Origin: Marinomonas ushuaiensis DSM 15871
Lineage (GTDB): Bacteria > Pseudomonadota > Gammaproteobacteria > Pseudomonadales > Marinomonadaceae
DNA length: 64,000 nucleotides
Reading direction: 5' to 3'
Assembly (NCBI RefSeq): GCF_000521805.1
Contig: NZ_JAMB01000001.1
Coordinates: 672,698 to 736,697, forward strand
Shown here: positions 55,693-64,000 of the stretch, piece after piece
How positions within the stretch are numbered: the first letter of the stretch is position 1
How the letters are laid out: each line of letters begins with the position of its first letter
The notes under the pieces: model-generated
What the model saw: the letters and a program-made list of their open reading frames with translations, nothing else
Databases searched by the model: none
What the model was told of the DNA's origin: nothing
Made by a program: the position numbers and the translations under genes

Positions 55693-57396
55693 TTACGCTT
55701 GTAGCGCTTTTTTCCGACGTAATACCCAGTAAGCGGCGACAAAATAGACGACGGTACAGATAAAGCCGTAAAAGTAGAAAGTGTCACGGTTCTCTAAATA
55801 AGCGGCCATGTCTGAGCTGTTAAACATGGTGATTGAGGCCAATGCTAAAGTGACGGCTAAGCTAGCCCAAGCAAGGATTTTCAAAGCGGTGGAAAGTAAG
55901 GATTCGTCTTCTACTATTGGCTTTGCTTCTTCTGCTTGTTGTTTGTGGAAAGCCTCGACCAGTTTGTTGTGTTCTGCCATTTCTGCTTTTTCTTCAGGGT
56001 ATTTTTTATTGGCGCCGTAGCGTTTCGCAAGCAGTGTGTAAACGACAATGGTGACAACCCAAGTAGGTAAAAAGAGGTAATAGAATGAAATGACATCAAG
56101 TGCGTTCAAACCAAAACCAAATATCAGGCCAACGGCCCATGACGCAACGGCTGGGGTGCTGTGTGTTAATTTTTGATAACTTACCCAGTAGCGGCTGAAA
56201 CCGATTCTTGGGAAGATAACGTGTTCAGCAAAGACGATTGCACCAACAGGAACAACCAACAAACCAGCGTAAGTTAGTAGAGGCAAAATCTTACTGAAAA
56301 CGAATGGGAAACACGCCACAATTACTGTCACAACACCGACAGCAAGGGTTGTTTGTCTTCTTGAGTAACGGTGAAAAATGCCTTGTGCGGCCAAGCCAGC
56401 GCGGTAAAGATTCGCGTTTGCTGTTGTCCAGCCTGCAATGATGACAATCACAAAACCTGAAAGACCAAGAGCTTGGAAAGCAACATCGCCTGGATCAAGT
56501 TCGATGATGGATTTCTTAACCAAAACAGCAGTACCTGCACCCATGATGCCGGCAGAAATCCAAGCAATAAAGTGACCGAAAAGCATGCCCGAGCTGGTTG
56601 AAAGGCCGTAAATTGGCTTCTTCGCGTAACGCAACAACGCCATATCGATTAGACCGAAGTGGGTGATTGTGTTCGCAGCCCAAGCGAAACCAATGACTTC
56701 AAGAAGGCCAATGCCGGGATCGCCTTGAGCGTTTATTCCTGTCCAAATCGACTGGTCACCTATGGTGATAAAGTCTTTGAAGCTGTGTAGTGATGTCGTG
56801 CCAAGAACGGAATCGGCCAGTGCTGGCATCATCACAAGTGCGCCGGAAGCAAACATCACAAACAACCAAGGTCCACAAATACCAGAAAATTCAGATACCG
56901 CTTTAAAACCATACATGGCAACAAACACCACCACGACACCGACCGCTAAAACAACTAAGACAAACAAGGCATTTGTTGGATACCAGTCTAGCTGAGCAGG
57001 TATATTGAATGCATACCGAACAGCGGTACTAGAAACGGTAATCATCGCCGCGGATATGACGGTAAATATCACCACGTTGGCCCAGTTGTAGAGCTTGGTC
57101 ATGGACTTGCCAGCAATTTTATCCAGATAGGTATAAAGGCTTAGGCGTGTTTGTGTGGCAATCGGTGCAGTGATCAGCGTCCAGCTTAAAATAGCGAGAA
57201 TATTACCGATCAAAAGGCCGAGTAATATATCCATTGTCTTTGCGCCTAATGCAACAAAGGTCGCACCGATAACAAATTCCGTTGCAGCAACATGTTCGCC
57301 AGCGTACAGACCTAAAAAGTGCTTCCATCCATGGCGTTTATGTTTTGCGATTGGCAGCTGCTCCTCGCTGACATTCTCTAGTTGTTTGAAGTTCAT
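55693..57396 (-). CDS. NCS1-family (cytosine/purine permease-like) transporter
   Basis: This 567-residue membrane protein has about 12-13 hydrophobic helices and the NCS1 pattern: GLYAGEHVAATEFVIGA early, GFAWAANTITHFGLIDMALLRY in the middle and GWTTANANLYRAGLAAQGI. A ~60-residue hydrophilic linker (EEKAEMAEHNKLVEAFHKQQAEEAK) and two more C-terminal helices follow. Known NCS1 carriers take up nucleobases, hydantoins or vitamins. Its partner here is a polyol dehydrogenase, which is unusual. ATG 57396 begins MNFKQLENV; the upstream frame to 57453 lacks homology. Confidence 0.88.
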   Translation of the reverse strand: MNFKQLENVSEEQLPIAKHKRHGWKHFLGLYAGEHVAATEFVIGATFVALGAKTMDILLGLLIGNILAILSWTLITAPIATQTRLSLYTYLDKIAGKSMTKLYNWANVVIFTVISAAMITVSSTAVRYAFNIPAQLDWYPTNALFVLVVLAVGVVVVFVAMYGFKAVSEFSGICGPWLFVMFASGALVMMPALADSVLGTTSLHSFKDFITIGDQSIWTGINAQGDPGIGLLEVIGFAWAANTITHFGLIDMALLRYAKKPIYGLSTSSGMLFGHFIAWISAGIMGAGTAVLVKKSIIELDPGDVAFQALGLSGFVIVIIAGWTTANANLYRAGLAAQGIFHRYSRRQTTLAVGVVTVIVACFPFVFSKILPLLTYAGLLVVPVGAIVFAEHVIFPRIGFSRYWVSYQKLTHSTPAVASWAVGLIFGFGLNALDVISFYYLFLPTWVVTIVVYTLLAKRYGANKKYPEEKAEMAEHNKLVEAFHKQQAEEAKPIVEDESLLSTALKILAWASLAVTLALASITMFNSSDMAAYLENRDTFYFYGFICTVVYFVAAYWVLRRKKALQA

Positions 57397-57971
57397 CTTA
57401 TTATCTCGTTGTTTTTTACCATGGGTTAATTGGTAGGGATAAATCCCTGGCAACTTCGAAAAGAGCCTCTAGCGTCGGCATTGGTTTTGAGTAAGTGATC
57501 CAAAGTAATCTTTGTGTAGACACGAGCTTATAAAAAGTAGAGTGGAATGAAATATAAGAGATACGACAGTACGAAGCTCAGCACATAATATGAAAGCCAA
57601 AATATATACATTGAACAGCATAATATTAGGTGCTGTTCGACCGAGCATCAGATGCACGGAAAAATGTCGTGTTCATTATGAAATCAGTTCTCTAAAAACG
57701 AATAAGAACGCATATAAACGGTTATTTTTTTATTAGCTATGAATGGAAAGAATCAAATAGCGCAGAACTATATCTGCACTTTTTTTAAAGGGAAATGGGG
57801 TTTTAAGGAAAAGTTTGTTGAGTAATGTGTAAAAACGAAGGAGTTATTTTTTTATGGTATTGATTGGATGGAAGCTGATATTTATTTGCTTATCGGTACA
57901 TGAAGGGTAACTATGAAGGCAGTTCGAAAGGGGTTAGGCTTTCATAAAATATTGAGCATTAAGGAAACGAT
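57397..57971. other. Intergenic region upstream of NCS1 permease and GST
   Basis: In this 575-bp divergent gap I see no credible gene. It holds a perfect 8-bp inverted repeat, GAACAGCA (57613-57620) and TGCTGTTC (57631-57638) with a 10-nt spacer, 217 bp upstream of the permease, which could be an operator. A T-run after a weak stem near 57760-57785 could be a terminator-like signal without an obvious gene. Promoters for both flanking genes must lie here. Confidence 0.4.
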
Positions 57972-58637
57972 ATGATTACGGTTCATCATTTAGAAAATTC
58001 ACGCTCTCAGCGTATTTTGTGGTTGCTAGAAGAGCTTGGTCTGGATTACAAAATAGTAGAATATAAACGCGATCCAGAAACAGCGTCTGGACCGGAATCA
58101 CTAAAAGCGATTCATCCTTTGGGCAAAGCACCCGTTATTACCGATGGTGAACTTACTGTTGCAGAATCTGGTGCGATTATCGAATACCTATTGGATAGAT
58201 ACGACACGGAAAAACGTTTAAAACCAACAGAAGGTCAGGCTTTATTGGATTTTCGTTATTGGCTGCATTTTGCCGAAGGTTCTTTAATGCCGCTTCTTGT
58301 TATGAAGCTGGTCATGATGAAAGTCCCAACCAATCCCATGCCGTTTTTTATTAAGCCGATTGCCAAAATGATAACGGATAAAGTTCAAGAGAAATTTATC
58401 ATACCGAGAATCGAACCACAGATGCGTTTTATTGAAGAAACCTTAGGAAAGCACACTTGGTTTGTTGGTGATGAGTTAAGCGCAGCAGACATTCAAATGA
58501 GCTTCCCGTTACAAGCTTCAAGTACTCGAATGGACTTAGTGAATTTCCCTAACATTAGCCGCTTCCTGAAACAGATAGAGGCCGTGCCATCGTATCAAAA
58601 GGCATTGAGCAAAGGCGGTGTGTTTACAACGCTGTAA
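57972..58637 (+). CDS. Glutathione S-transferase
   Basis: This 221-residue protein has a thioredoxin-like N-terminal domain (ITVHHLENSRSQRILWLLEELG, then PLGKAPVITDGELTVAESGAII with the cis-Pro and the glutathione-binding ES) and an all-helical C-terminal domain (TWFVGDELSAADIQMSF). The active residue region has Ser at about position 10. ATG 57972 follows TAAGGAAA. It is a single-gene unit; the electrophile substrate is unknown. Confidence 0.9.
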   Translation: MITVHHLENSRSQRILWLLEELGLDYKIVEYKRDPETASGPESLKAIHPLGKAPVITDGELTVAESGAIIEYLLDRYDTEKRLKPTEGQALLDFRYWLHFAEGSLMPLLVMKLVMMKVPTNPMPFFIKPIAKMITDKVQEKFIIPRIEPQMRFIEETLGKHTWFVGDELSAADIQMSFPLQASSTRMDLVNFPNISRFLKQIEAVPSYQKALSKGGVFTTL

Positions 58638-58753
58638 GCTCAAACCTCATCGTTGCGCCTATTCTTTGAAAAATCCTATGTTCAAAGTACAGGCGTCACT
58701 TTGTGTTTCTTCTCTATCATTACTGAATTGAACTTGTGCCTGAATTGAGTGTT

Positions 58754-59905
58754 ATGTCATCTCCCTTAGAAAAATATCAAAGAAAGCTCGATCAACAAGA
58801 GGTGATTTTTGATGAAAGTCAGCAGCTCGCTTTGCTGGCATTAGATCGTGTTTATCAGCAACTACTTGAAGCATCAACAGTAATAACGTCTGGCGAGATC
58901 AAGGGCGTTTATATGTGGGGTGATGTGGGTCGTGGTAAGACGTTTTTAATGGATCTTTTCTTTTCCTGCTTACCAGAATTCATTGGCTTGAGGTTGCATT
59001 TTCATCATTTCATGGCACGTTTGCATCAAGAATTGAATTTATCGTTTGGACAGGTTAATCCATTAAAAGGCATTGCTAAGAGGCTAGCTTCTGAATGCCG
59101 TGTTTTGTGCTTTGATGAGTTTTTTGTATCTGATATTGGTGACGCCATGTTATTGGGCGGTTTGACTGACGCTTTATTTGAAGAGGGTGTTGTGCTGGTG
59201 GCGACATCGAATATTGCAGTTGAAAATCTGTTCCAGAACCAATTACAAAAGCAACGCTTTGAAGCCCCGATTGCTTTGTTGCAAGCGAATTTGGAAAGCA
59301 TTCATCTTGATGGTCAAGCAGACCATCGATTACGCCATAAAGGCTCGACAGACATTTACTTTGTGTCAGATGAGCAAAAGATGAAGACCTTGTTTGATCA
59401 AATCGCAACAGGTGATGTTTCTTCGTTACCGCTTCAGGTTTGTCGTCGAGTAATTAATACCAAGGCGGTTGCCCAAAATATCGCATGGTTTGATTTTTAC
59501 GCTCTGTGTGATGGTCCTCGATCTTCTTTGGATTATATTGAACTAGCACAAAGGTTCGCCATTATTATGGTGACAGGTATTCCAGAACTAAGTAGCGAAC
59601 CTTTTGAGCATATTAAGGCTCGAGGTACAGAAGATGGTGCAATAGGTTCTGGTCAAACAGGAGAGCGTGCTGTCTCCTTGGGTGTTAACGACGATGCAGT
59701 GCGTCGATTTATCAGTTTGGTTGATGAGTGTTACGATCATCAGGTGCTTTTATTGTTAAGTGCTGATGTGCCTTTGGAACAACTCTATTTGAATGGTTCC
59801 CTGTTGTTTGAGTTTCGTCGTACTTACAGTCGTTTAATTGAAATGAAGTCGCTTTATTATCAAACACTGCATCTTAAAAGTGCGTTAAAAAGAGACTTTA
59901 ATTAA
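58754..59905 (+). CDS. zapE: Cell division ATPase ZapE (AFG1-like)
   Basis: This 383-residue AFG1-family P-loop ATPase destabilises FtsZ polymers at constriction and appears under stress in E. coli. Walker A GVYMWGDVGRGKTFLMDLF occurs at about residue 60. LRLHFHHFMARLH, Walker B VLCFDEFFVSDIGDAMLL and LVATSNIAVENL follow as in the family. Length matches ZapE (about 375). The start is uncertain between GTG 58736 and ATG 58754; neither has a strong ribosome binding site. Confidence 0.88.
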   Translation: MSSPLEKYQRKLDQQEVIFDESQQLALLALDRVYQQLLEASTVITSGEIKGVYMWGDVGRGKTFLMDLFFSCLPEFIGLRLHFHHFMARLHQELNLSFGQVNPLKGIAKRLASECRVLCFDEFFVSDIGDAMLLGGLTDALFEEGVVLVATSNIAVENLFQNQLQKQRFEAPIALLQANLESIHLDGQADHRLRHKGSTDIYFVSDEQKMKTLFDQIATGDVSSLPLQVCRRVINTKAVAQNIAWFDFYALCDGPRSSLDYIELAQRFAIIMVTGIPELSSEPFEHIKARGTEDGAIGSGQTGERAVSLGVNDDAVRRFISLVDECYDHQVLLLLSADVPLEQLYLNGSLLFEFRRTYSRLIEMKSLYYQTLHLKSALKRDFN

Positions 59906-59988
59906 GTTCGCGAATAAAGCTTGATAAAGCGATGGCTCGTGACCAGTATGTAAAGCAGATATAAAATTAATTGAGAGGAGGGCGATCC

Positions 59989-61362
59989 ATGCAGTATGAA
60001 GATCGCGTTGATGCGTTAGTTGCACCCAAAGGTGCGTTAGAAGTCTTGTCACATGATGAAATCTCCCGATTGTCGGAAGAGTCTGGTGAGCTTCATGATT
60101 TATTTCATCGTTGTGCTTTGGCTATTTTGAATTGCGGAAGTGATTCCGATGATCCGCAAGCGGCCACGGAAGAATTTAAAGACTTTGATATTCAAGTTAT
60201 ACAGCAAGAGCGTGGCGTTAAGCTCCAATTAAAAAATGCGCCTGGCAGTGCTTTTGTTGATGGTAAGATGATCAGCAGTGTTCGTGAAATGTTGTTTAGT
60301 GTATTACGCGATATTATTTTTACCCAGCATGAATACAATCTTGCGAGCGGTTTAGAAAACGCAAGCTCAGATAAATTAACGAATGTCGTATTTGAGTTGT
60401 TGCGTAATGCAGATGTCTTCCGTCGTATTCAAAACCCTGACATGATCGTTTGTTGGGGCGGACATTCTATCGCACGTTATGAGTATGATTATACCAAACT
60501 AGTTGGTCATGAGCTGGGGTTACGTGAGTTAAATATTTGTACAGGTTGTGGCCCTGGTGCAATGAAGGGGCCAATGAAAGGAGCCACTATTGCTCATGCA
60601 AAACAACGTATTCAAGATGGTGTTTATCTGGGGTTAACGGAACCTGGAATTATTGCTGCTGAATCGCCGAACCCTATTGTAAATCAATTAGTGATAATGC
60701 CTGATATTGAAAAACGACTTGAGGCTTTTGTTCGCGCTGGTCATGGGATTGTTGTTTTTCCTGGTGGTGCGGGTACAGCAGAAGAAATTCTTTATATATT
60801 GGGTATTTTGTTACACCCTAAAAATGCCGATATACCGTTTCCATTGGTGTTCACTGGGCCAAAAGAAAGTGCGGATTACTTCGAACAAATTCATGCTTTT
60901 ATTGGTGATGTTCTTGGAGTTGAGGCACAAAATAAATACCGCATCATTATAGAAGACGAAGTGGAAGTCGCCCGTGTTATGAAGAAAGGTATGGAAGACG
61001 TGCGTCAGTATCGTAAAACACACCAAGATGCTTTTTATTATAATTGGAAGTTGCATATTCCTGAGGAGTTTCAACATCCATTTGAGCCAACACATGAAAA
61101 GGTGCGTGAGTTAAATCTTCACTTTGGTCAAGAAACTCATTTGTTAGCAGCGGACTTGCGTCGTGCCTTTTCGTCTATCGTAGCGGGAAATGTGAAAACT
61201 CAGGGCGTGGCTCATATTAAAGAGTTCGGGCCGTTTGAAATTCATGGCGATAAGAATTTACTGGCGAAATTGGATGCCTTGTTACAGGCTTTTGTTGATC
61301 AACAGCGTATGAAACTTCCAGGTACGGCATATGTACCTTGTTATAAGGTCATCACTGAGTAG
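59989..61362 (+). CDS. ppnN: Pyrimidine/purine nucleotide 5'-monophosphate nucleosidase
   Basis: This 457-residue YgdH/PpnN protein hydrolyses nucleoside monophosphates to base and ribose 5-phosphate and is stimulated by (p)ppGpp in E. coli. The LOG-type active site is seen in VVFPGGAGTAEEILYILGILL and ICTGCGPGAMKGPMKGATIAHAK. An N-terminal domain (YEDRVDALVAPKGALEVLSHDE) and C-terminal extension complete it. ATG 59989 follows GGAGGG at good spacing. It is convergent with nudC over a shared terminator. Confidence 0.92.
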   Translation: MQYEDRVDALVAPKGALEVLSHDEISRLSEESGELHDLFHRCALAILNCGSDSDDPQAATEEFKDFDIQVIQQERGVKLQLKNAPGSAFVDGKMISSVREMLFSVLRDIIFTQHEYNLASGLENASSDKLTNVVFELLRNADVFRRIQNPDMIVCWGGHSIARYEYDYTKLVGHELGLRELNICTGCGPGAMKGPMKGATIAHAKQRIQDGVYLGLTEPGIIAAESPNPIVNQLVIMPDIEKRLEAFVRAGHGIVVFPGGAGTAEEILYILGILLHPKNADIPFPLVFTGPKESADYFEQIHAFIGDVLGVEAQNKYRIIIEDEVEVARVMKKGMEDVRQYRKTHQDAFYYNWKLHIPEEFQHPFEPTHEKVRELNLHFGQETHLLAADLRRAFSSIVAGNVKTQGVAHIKEFGPFEIHGDKNLLAKLDALLQAFVDQQRMKLPGTAYVPCYKVITE

Positions 61363-61386
61363 TTCTAATTTAAACAGATGAATTAT

Positions 61387-61411
61387 AAAGGCCTCGAATG
61401 AGGCCTTTTTT
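61387..61411. terminator. Bidirectional terminator between ppnN and nudC
   Basis: AAAGGCCTC, loop GAAT, GAGGCCTTT followed by a T-run lies between the two convergent stop codons; an A-run on the left gives the reverse strand a T-run too. Confidence 0.8.
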
Positions 61412-61412
61412 G

Positions 61413-62213
61413 TTAGTTGTTTTTTATGTGTTCTATATGGCTCAATATAAGTTGTCCTGAAATCGTGACGCTGTTTGGAATGTGAGGGAGGTTATCAATT
61501 GGGTACCAATCAGCTTCGTCAATTTCTCCCGGTGCTGGTGTGATTTCACCACTTTCGTAATCGGCAAAGAACCCCACCATGAGTTGATGAGGGAAAGACC
61601 AAGGCTGGCTACTTGCATAGCGTATATTTTTAACTTCTATACCGACCTCCTCCCGTATTTCCCGGGCAGCAGCCTGCTCCAATGTTTCACCCGCTTCAAC
61701 AAAACCAGCAATATTACTGAACTTGCCTTTAGGAGCGTGTAATCCACGGGCAAGTAATATTTGGTTGTCTTTGCGTATAGAAATAATGACGCAAGGAGAA
61801 ATGCGAGGGTAATGTCTCAGATTGCAAGACGGGCAGATCTTTGTATGTTCTTTTGTATGTTTCTCTCTCATAGCTGTGCCACATCGGCCACAGAACTGAT
61901 GGTCTCTGTCCCAAGTCGATAATTGGTGGGCTCGGCTAAGAAGAAGGTAGCTGTCTTGGTCTTGTAGGAACAGTAGTTCTCTTAGAGCCATTTCTGTGAA
62001 ACCTTTTGGTACAGATTCGAAGCGACAAACAAAGATGTCTTGCCCATGCCATTGACCGCAATATACCGCGTTCATATTGGCGTTGGGTTGGAAGTGAGTA
62101 AAAGGGGTTAAAAATTGATTGTCTTGTTCAACTAATACTTGGCTACGGTGCAATAAGATATAAAGAGCGTCTTGATGTGGGAGGGGGTGCGTTTGAGTGC
62201 CAATGTCTAACAT
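61413..62213 (-). CDS. nudC: NAD+ diphosphatase / RNA NAD decapping Nudix hydrolase
   Basis: This 266-residue enzyme hydrolyses NAD(H) and removes NAD caps from RNA. The zinc finger is CGRCGTAMREK...ICPSCNLRHYPRISP. The Nudix box is GFVEAGETLEQAAAREIREEVGIE at about residues 170-193. The NudC-specific SQPWxFP motif follows as SQPWSFPHQLM, with Ser where the usual second Pro-containing form has Pro. Length is standard. It is alone on the minus strand. Confidence 0.93.
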   Translation of the reverse strand: MLDIGTQTHPLPHQDALYILLHRSQVLVEQDNQFLTPFTHFQPNANMNAVYCGQWHGQDIFVCRFESVPKGFTEMALRELLFLQDQDSYLLLSRAHQLSTWDRDHQFCGRCGTAMREKHTKEHTKICPSCNLRHYPRISPCVIISIRKDNQILLARGLHAPKGKFSNIAGFVEAGETLEQAAAREIREEVGIEVKNIRYASSQPWSFPHQLMVGFFADYESGEITPAPGEIDEADWYPIDNLPHIPNSVTISGQLILSHIEHIKNN

Positions 62214-62407
62214 GTTGTTGCTCTGTTTGCGTCTAAAAGAATTACGCTAACGCGATCACTTCCTAGACGCAATATTTCAGTTGGATTTATTTTTAAGCTG
62301 AGGTTGTTTTACTATTCTTGATTCAGCTTATTGGCGGTGGCTTTTCTGGTCAATGGCTCGGTTTGTCGAGTAGAATGAGCTCAAATATTAAACAAAGGAG
62401 AAACGGT

Positions 62408-63472
62408 ATGTTGTCTAAGATCCACTGCGGAATTGTGATTGGTGTATTAAGTGCGAGTGTGGCGGCTCAAGCTCAAGATTATTTACCTATTCTTCAATAT
62501 CATCATGTGAGTTCAACGACACCTAGATCGACTTCGCTGACCGAAGCAGAATTTATTGAACACATGGATTATTTGCAGAGTGCGGGATTTGAAGTTGTGG
62601 ATTTACGTACTGCATTGGATAAATTAAAAGCGAAGGAAGCTTTACCTGATAAAGCGGTGGCTATCACTTTTGATGACTCATACCGTGATATTTATAGTGG
62701 AGCCTTTCCTATTCTCGCTGAGCGTGACTACCCATTTACTATTTTCATTAATAGTGAGCCTGTTGAAGCGAAGCGTAGTAATGCTTTGACATGGGCACAA
62801 ATGAAGGAGATGGAGGTCGCTGGTGCGGTTTTTGGCAGTCATACTATCAATCATCCTTATATGTTGCGTAAAGAAGAGGGTGAGTCTGACGAGGCTTGGT
62901 TATCCCGAATGACACGCGAAGTCGATTCTGTTGAAGAATTACTTGTTGAGGAGCTTGGTCATTCTCCAAAAATGTTTGCCTACCCATACGGAGAATCAAA
63001 CAAGACCATTCGTAATATCATGAAAGAACGAGACATTATAGCCTTTGGTCAGCAGTCCGGTGTAGTGAGTGCTGATTCTGATTTTACCAACTTGCCCCGC
63101 TTTCCTGCATCAGGTGCTTACGCAAAGCTTTCTGCTTTAAAAACCAAGTTAAACTCCAAGCCTATGCCGCTACTCTCTGAAGAAGCTGGCGGTGATTTTG
63201 CAACAGATCAACCTGTTTCTCTTCGCCTCACTTTTAAACAAGGTAAGTATCGTTTGAAAGATTTGGCTTGTTATGTCTCTGGTCAGGGTAAAGCGACATT
63301 GGATTGGGTATCTGATTCTGAAGTGATTGCTACGGCAAGCAAGGCATTTAATACAGGACGTGGTCGTATTAACTGTACAATGCCCGATAATTCAGGCCGT
63401 CAATATTACTGGTATTCCAACGTTTGGATCCGTGCTTCAGCCGAACAAGGCTATATAAGTGAAAAAAGTTAA
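62408..63472 (+). CDS. Secreted polysaccharide deacetylase family protein
   Basis: This 354-residue exported protein has a signal peptide (GIVIGVLSASVAAQAQ, cut near residue 23) and a NodB-homology domain: catalytic Asp pair in VAITFDDSYRDIY, metal His pair in FGSHTINHPYM, and the FAYPYGESNKT motif. The C-terminal ~100 residues form a separate beta-rich part of unknown role. It likely deacetylates a cell-wall or capsular glycan in the periplasm. ATG 62408 has AAAGGAG upstream; the open frame back to 62318 lacks a signal-like start. Confidence 0.85.
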   Translation: MLSKIHCGIVIGVLSASVAAQAQDYLPILQYHHVSSTTPRSTSLTEAEFIEHMDYLQSAGFEVVDLRTALDKLKAKEALPDKAVAITFDDSYRDIYSGAFPILAERDYPFTIFINSEPVEAKRSNALTWAQMKEMEVAGAVFGSHTINHPYMLRKEEGESDEAWLSRMTREVDSVEELLVEELGHSPKMFAYPYGESNKTIRNIMKERDIIAFGQQSGVVSADSDFTNLPRFPASGAYAKLSALKTKLNSKPMPLLSEEAGGDFATDQPVSLRLTFKQGKYRLKDLACYVSGQGKATLDWVSDSEVIATASKAFNTGRGRINCTMPDNSGRQYYWYSNVWIRASAEQGYISEKS

Positions 63473-63490
63473 CTTTTTTTAAAAAAAATG

Positions 63491-63518
63491 TTGCACTGAA
63501 ATTTCAAATCAGTAATAT
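63491..63518 (+). promoter_or_regulatory. Sigma-70 promoter for the tRNA cluster
   Basis: TTGCAC and TAATAT with 16-bp spacing end 16 bp before tRNA-Ser. No other promoter-like element precedes the later tRNAs clearly, so one transcript is likely. Confidence 0.6.
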
Positions 63519-63534
63519 ACACCTCGCTCGCAAC

Positions 63535-63625
63535 GGAGGGGTGGCAGAGCGGTTTAATGCACCAGTCTTGAAAACTGGCGTAGGTTAATAGCCTACCGAG
63601 AGTTCGAATCTCTCCTCCTCCGCCA
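63535..63625 (+). tRNA. tRNA-Ser (anticodon TGA), CCA encoded
   Basis: Acceptor GGAGGGG/CTCCTCC (one G-U pair), anticodon stem CCAGT/ACTGG with loop CTTGAAA, the long class II variable arm (GTAGGTTAATAGCCTAC) and T-arm GAGAG-TTCGAAT-CTCTC give a full serine tRNA. Confidence 0.96.
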
Positions 63626-63667
63626 TCTTCCTTTAAGGAAGTGTGTTGCGAACAAGATAAAATTAGT

Positions 63668-63743
63668 TCCTCGATAGCTCAGTTGGTAGAGCAAATGACT
63701 GTTAATCATTGGGTCACTGGTTCGAGTCCAGTTCGAGGAGCCA
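63668..63743 (+). tRNA. tRNA-Asn (anticodon GTT), CCA encoded
   Basis: Acceptor TCCTCGA/TCGAGGA, D-arm GCTC/GAGC, anticodon stem AATGA/TCATT with loop CTGTTAA and T-arm CTGG-TTCGAGT-CCAG all pair. Confidence 0.96.
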
Positions 63744-63746
63744 TTT

Positions 63747-63823
63747 CGGAGTATAGCGCAGTCTGGTAGCGCGCCTGCTTTGGGAGCAGGATGTCGGGAG
63801 TTCGAATCTCTCTACTCCGACCA
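63747..63823 (+). tRNA. tRNA-Pro (anticodon TGG), CCA encoded
   Basis: Acceptor CGGAGTA/TACTCCG, anticodon stem CCTGC/GCAGG with loop TTTGGGA and T-arm GGGAG-TTCGAAT-CTCTC identify a proline tRNA. Only 3 bp separate it from tRNA-Asn. Confidence 0.95.
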
Positions 63824-63850
63824 TTAGTTTTGTATTAGTAAGTTTTGAGC

Positions 63851-63926
63851 GGGCCGTTAGCTCAGTTGGTAGAGCAGTTGACTTTTAATCAATTGGTCAC
63901 TGGTTCGAATCCAGTACGGCCCACCA
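63851..63926 (+). tRNA. tRNA-Lys (anticodon TTT), CCA encoded
   Basis: Acceptor GGGCCGT/ACGGCCC, anticodon stem GTTGA/TCAAT with loop CTTTTAA and T-arm CTGG-TTCGAAT-CCAG pair fully. It is the last feature; the remaining 74 bp to the window end show no gene. Confidence 0.96.
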
Positions 63927-64000
63927 CTTCTAAGTTTCGTCCTTTCTTTCTATCTCTCTTTCTTATCAATAAAATCTTGTTTTATAAATTCTCTATGTCT

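Overview
The window reads as chromosome of a gammaproteobacterium of the Oceanospirillales, most likely Marinomonas or a close relative. This is inferred from gene content: Pseudomonas-type heterodimeric arginine succinyltransferase (AruF/AruG), the HutF/HutG histidine route, GlnK-AmtB, UbiK, cytochrome c5, and moderately AT-rich DNA. No search was possible, so the genus is a judgement. Nearly all of it is ordinary, densely coded chromosome with several catabolic clusters; I see no CRISPR array, prophage or complete insertion sequence.

Layout: 0.1-4.3 kb holds late cobalamin genes (cobQ, and divergently cbiB-cobC-cobU), followed by a gpt-like phosphoribosyltransferase and two small domain-of-unknown-function genes. 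From 5.9 to 11.1 kb lies the arginine succinyltransferase operon aruF-aruG-astD-astB, read leftward and interrupted between aruF and aruG by a 140-bp MITE-like element. Between 11.2 and 17 kb are a DUF1653 gene, a LysR regulator and an RND efflux pair. From 17 to 31 kb is housekeeping: a ClpP-like lipoprotein, radA, a GNAT-nitrilase fusion, glnK-amtB behind a sigma-54-type promoter, ubiK, comM, redox genes, a bile-acid-symporter-family carrier, rep and a cytochrome c5.

After a tRNA-Arg, 31.8-39.6 kb holds an uncharacterised catabolic cluster. A LysR gene and a leftward run (flavin monooxygenase, RidA, DUF1028, ArgE-like deacylase, 2-hydroxyacid dehydrogenase) face a PhyH-type dioxygenase and a class II aldolase. 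A decayed LysR fragment lies at its right edge. From 40 to 53.6 kb is a histidine-utilisation region: RidA and a polar-amino-acid ABC transporter, hutC, a leftward hutF-hutD-hydroxyacid oxidase operon, and rightward hutU-hutH-hutI-hutG. Four identical TGTATATACA decamers, which I take to be HutC operators, sit upstream of hutF, hutU, hutC and the ABC transporter, so they tie uptake, catabolism and regulation into one regulon.

From 53.7 to 57.4 kb a 53-codon xylose isomerase remnant lies downstream of a polyol dehydrogenase and an NCS1-family permease. The right end carries GST, zapE, ppnN, nudC, a polysaccharide deacetylase and a tRNA cluster (Ser, Asn, Pro, Lys).

The best candidates for something undescribed are the 31.8-39.6 kb cluster, the FMN hydroxyacid oxidase inside the hut operon, and the polyol dehydrogenase/NCS1 permease pair.
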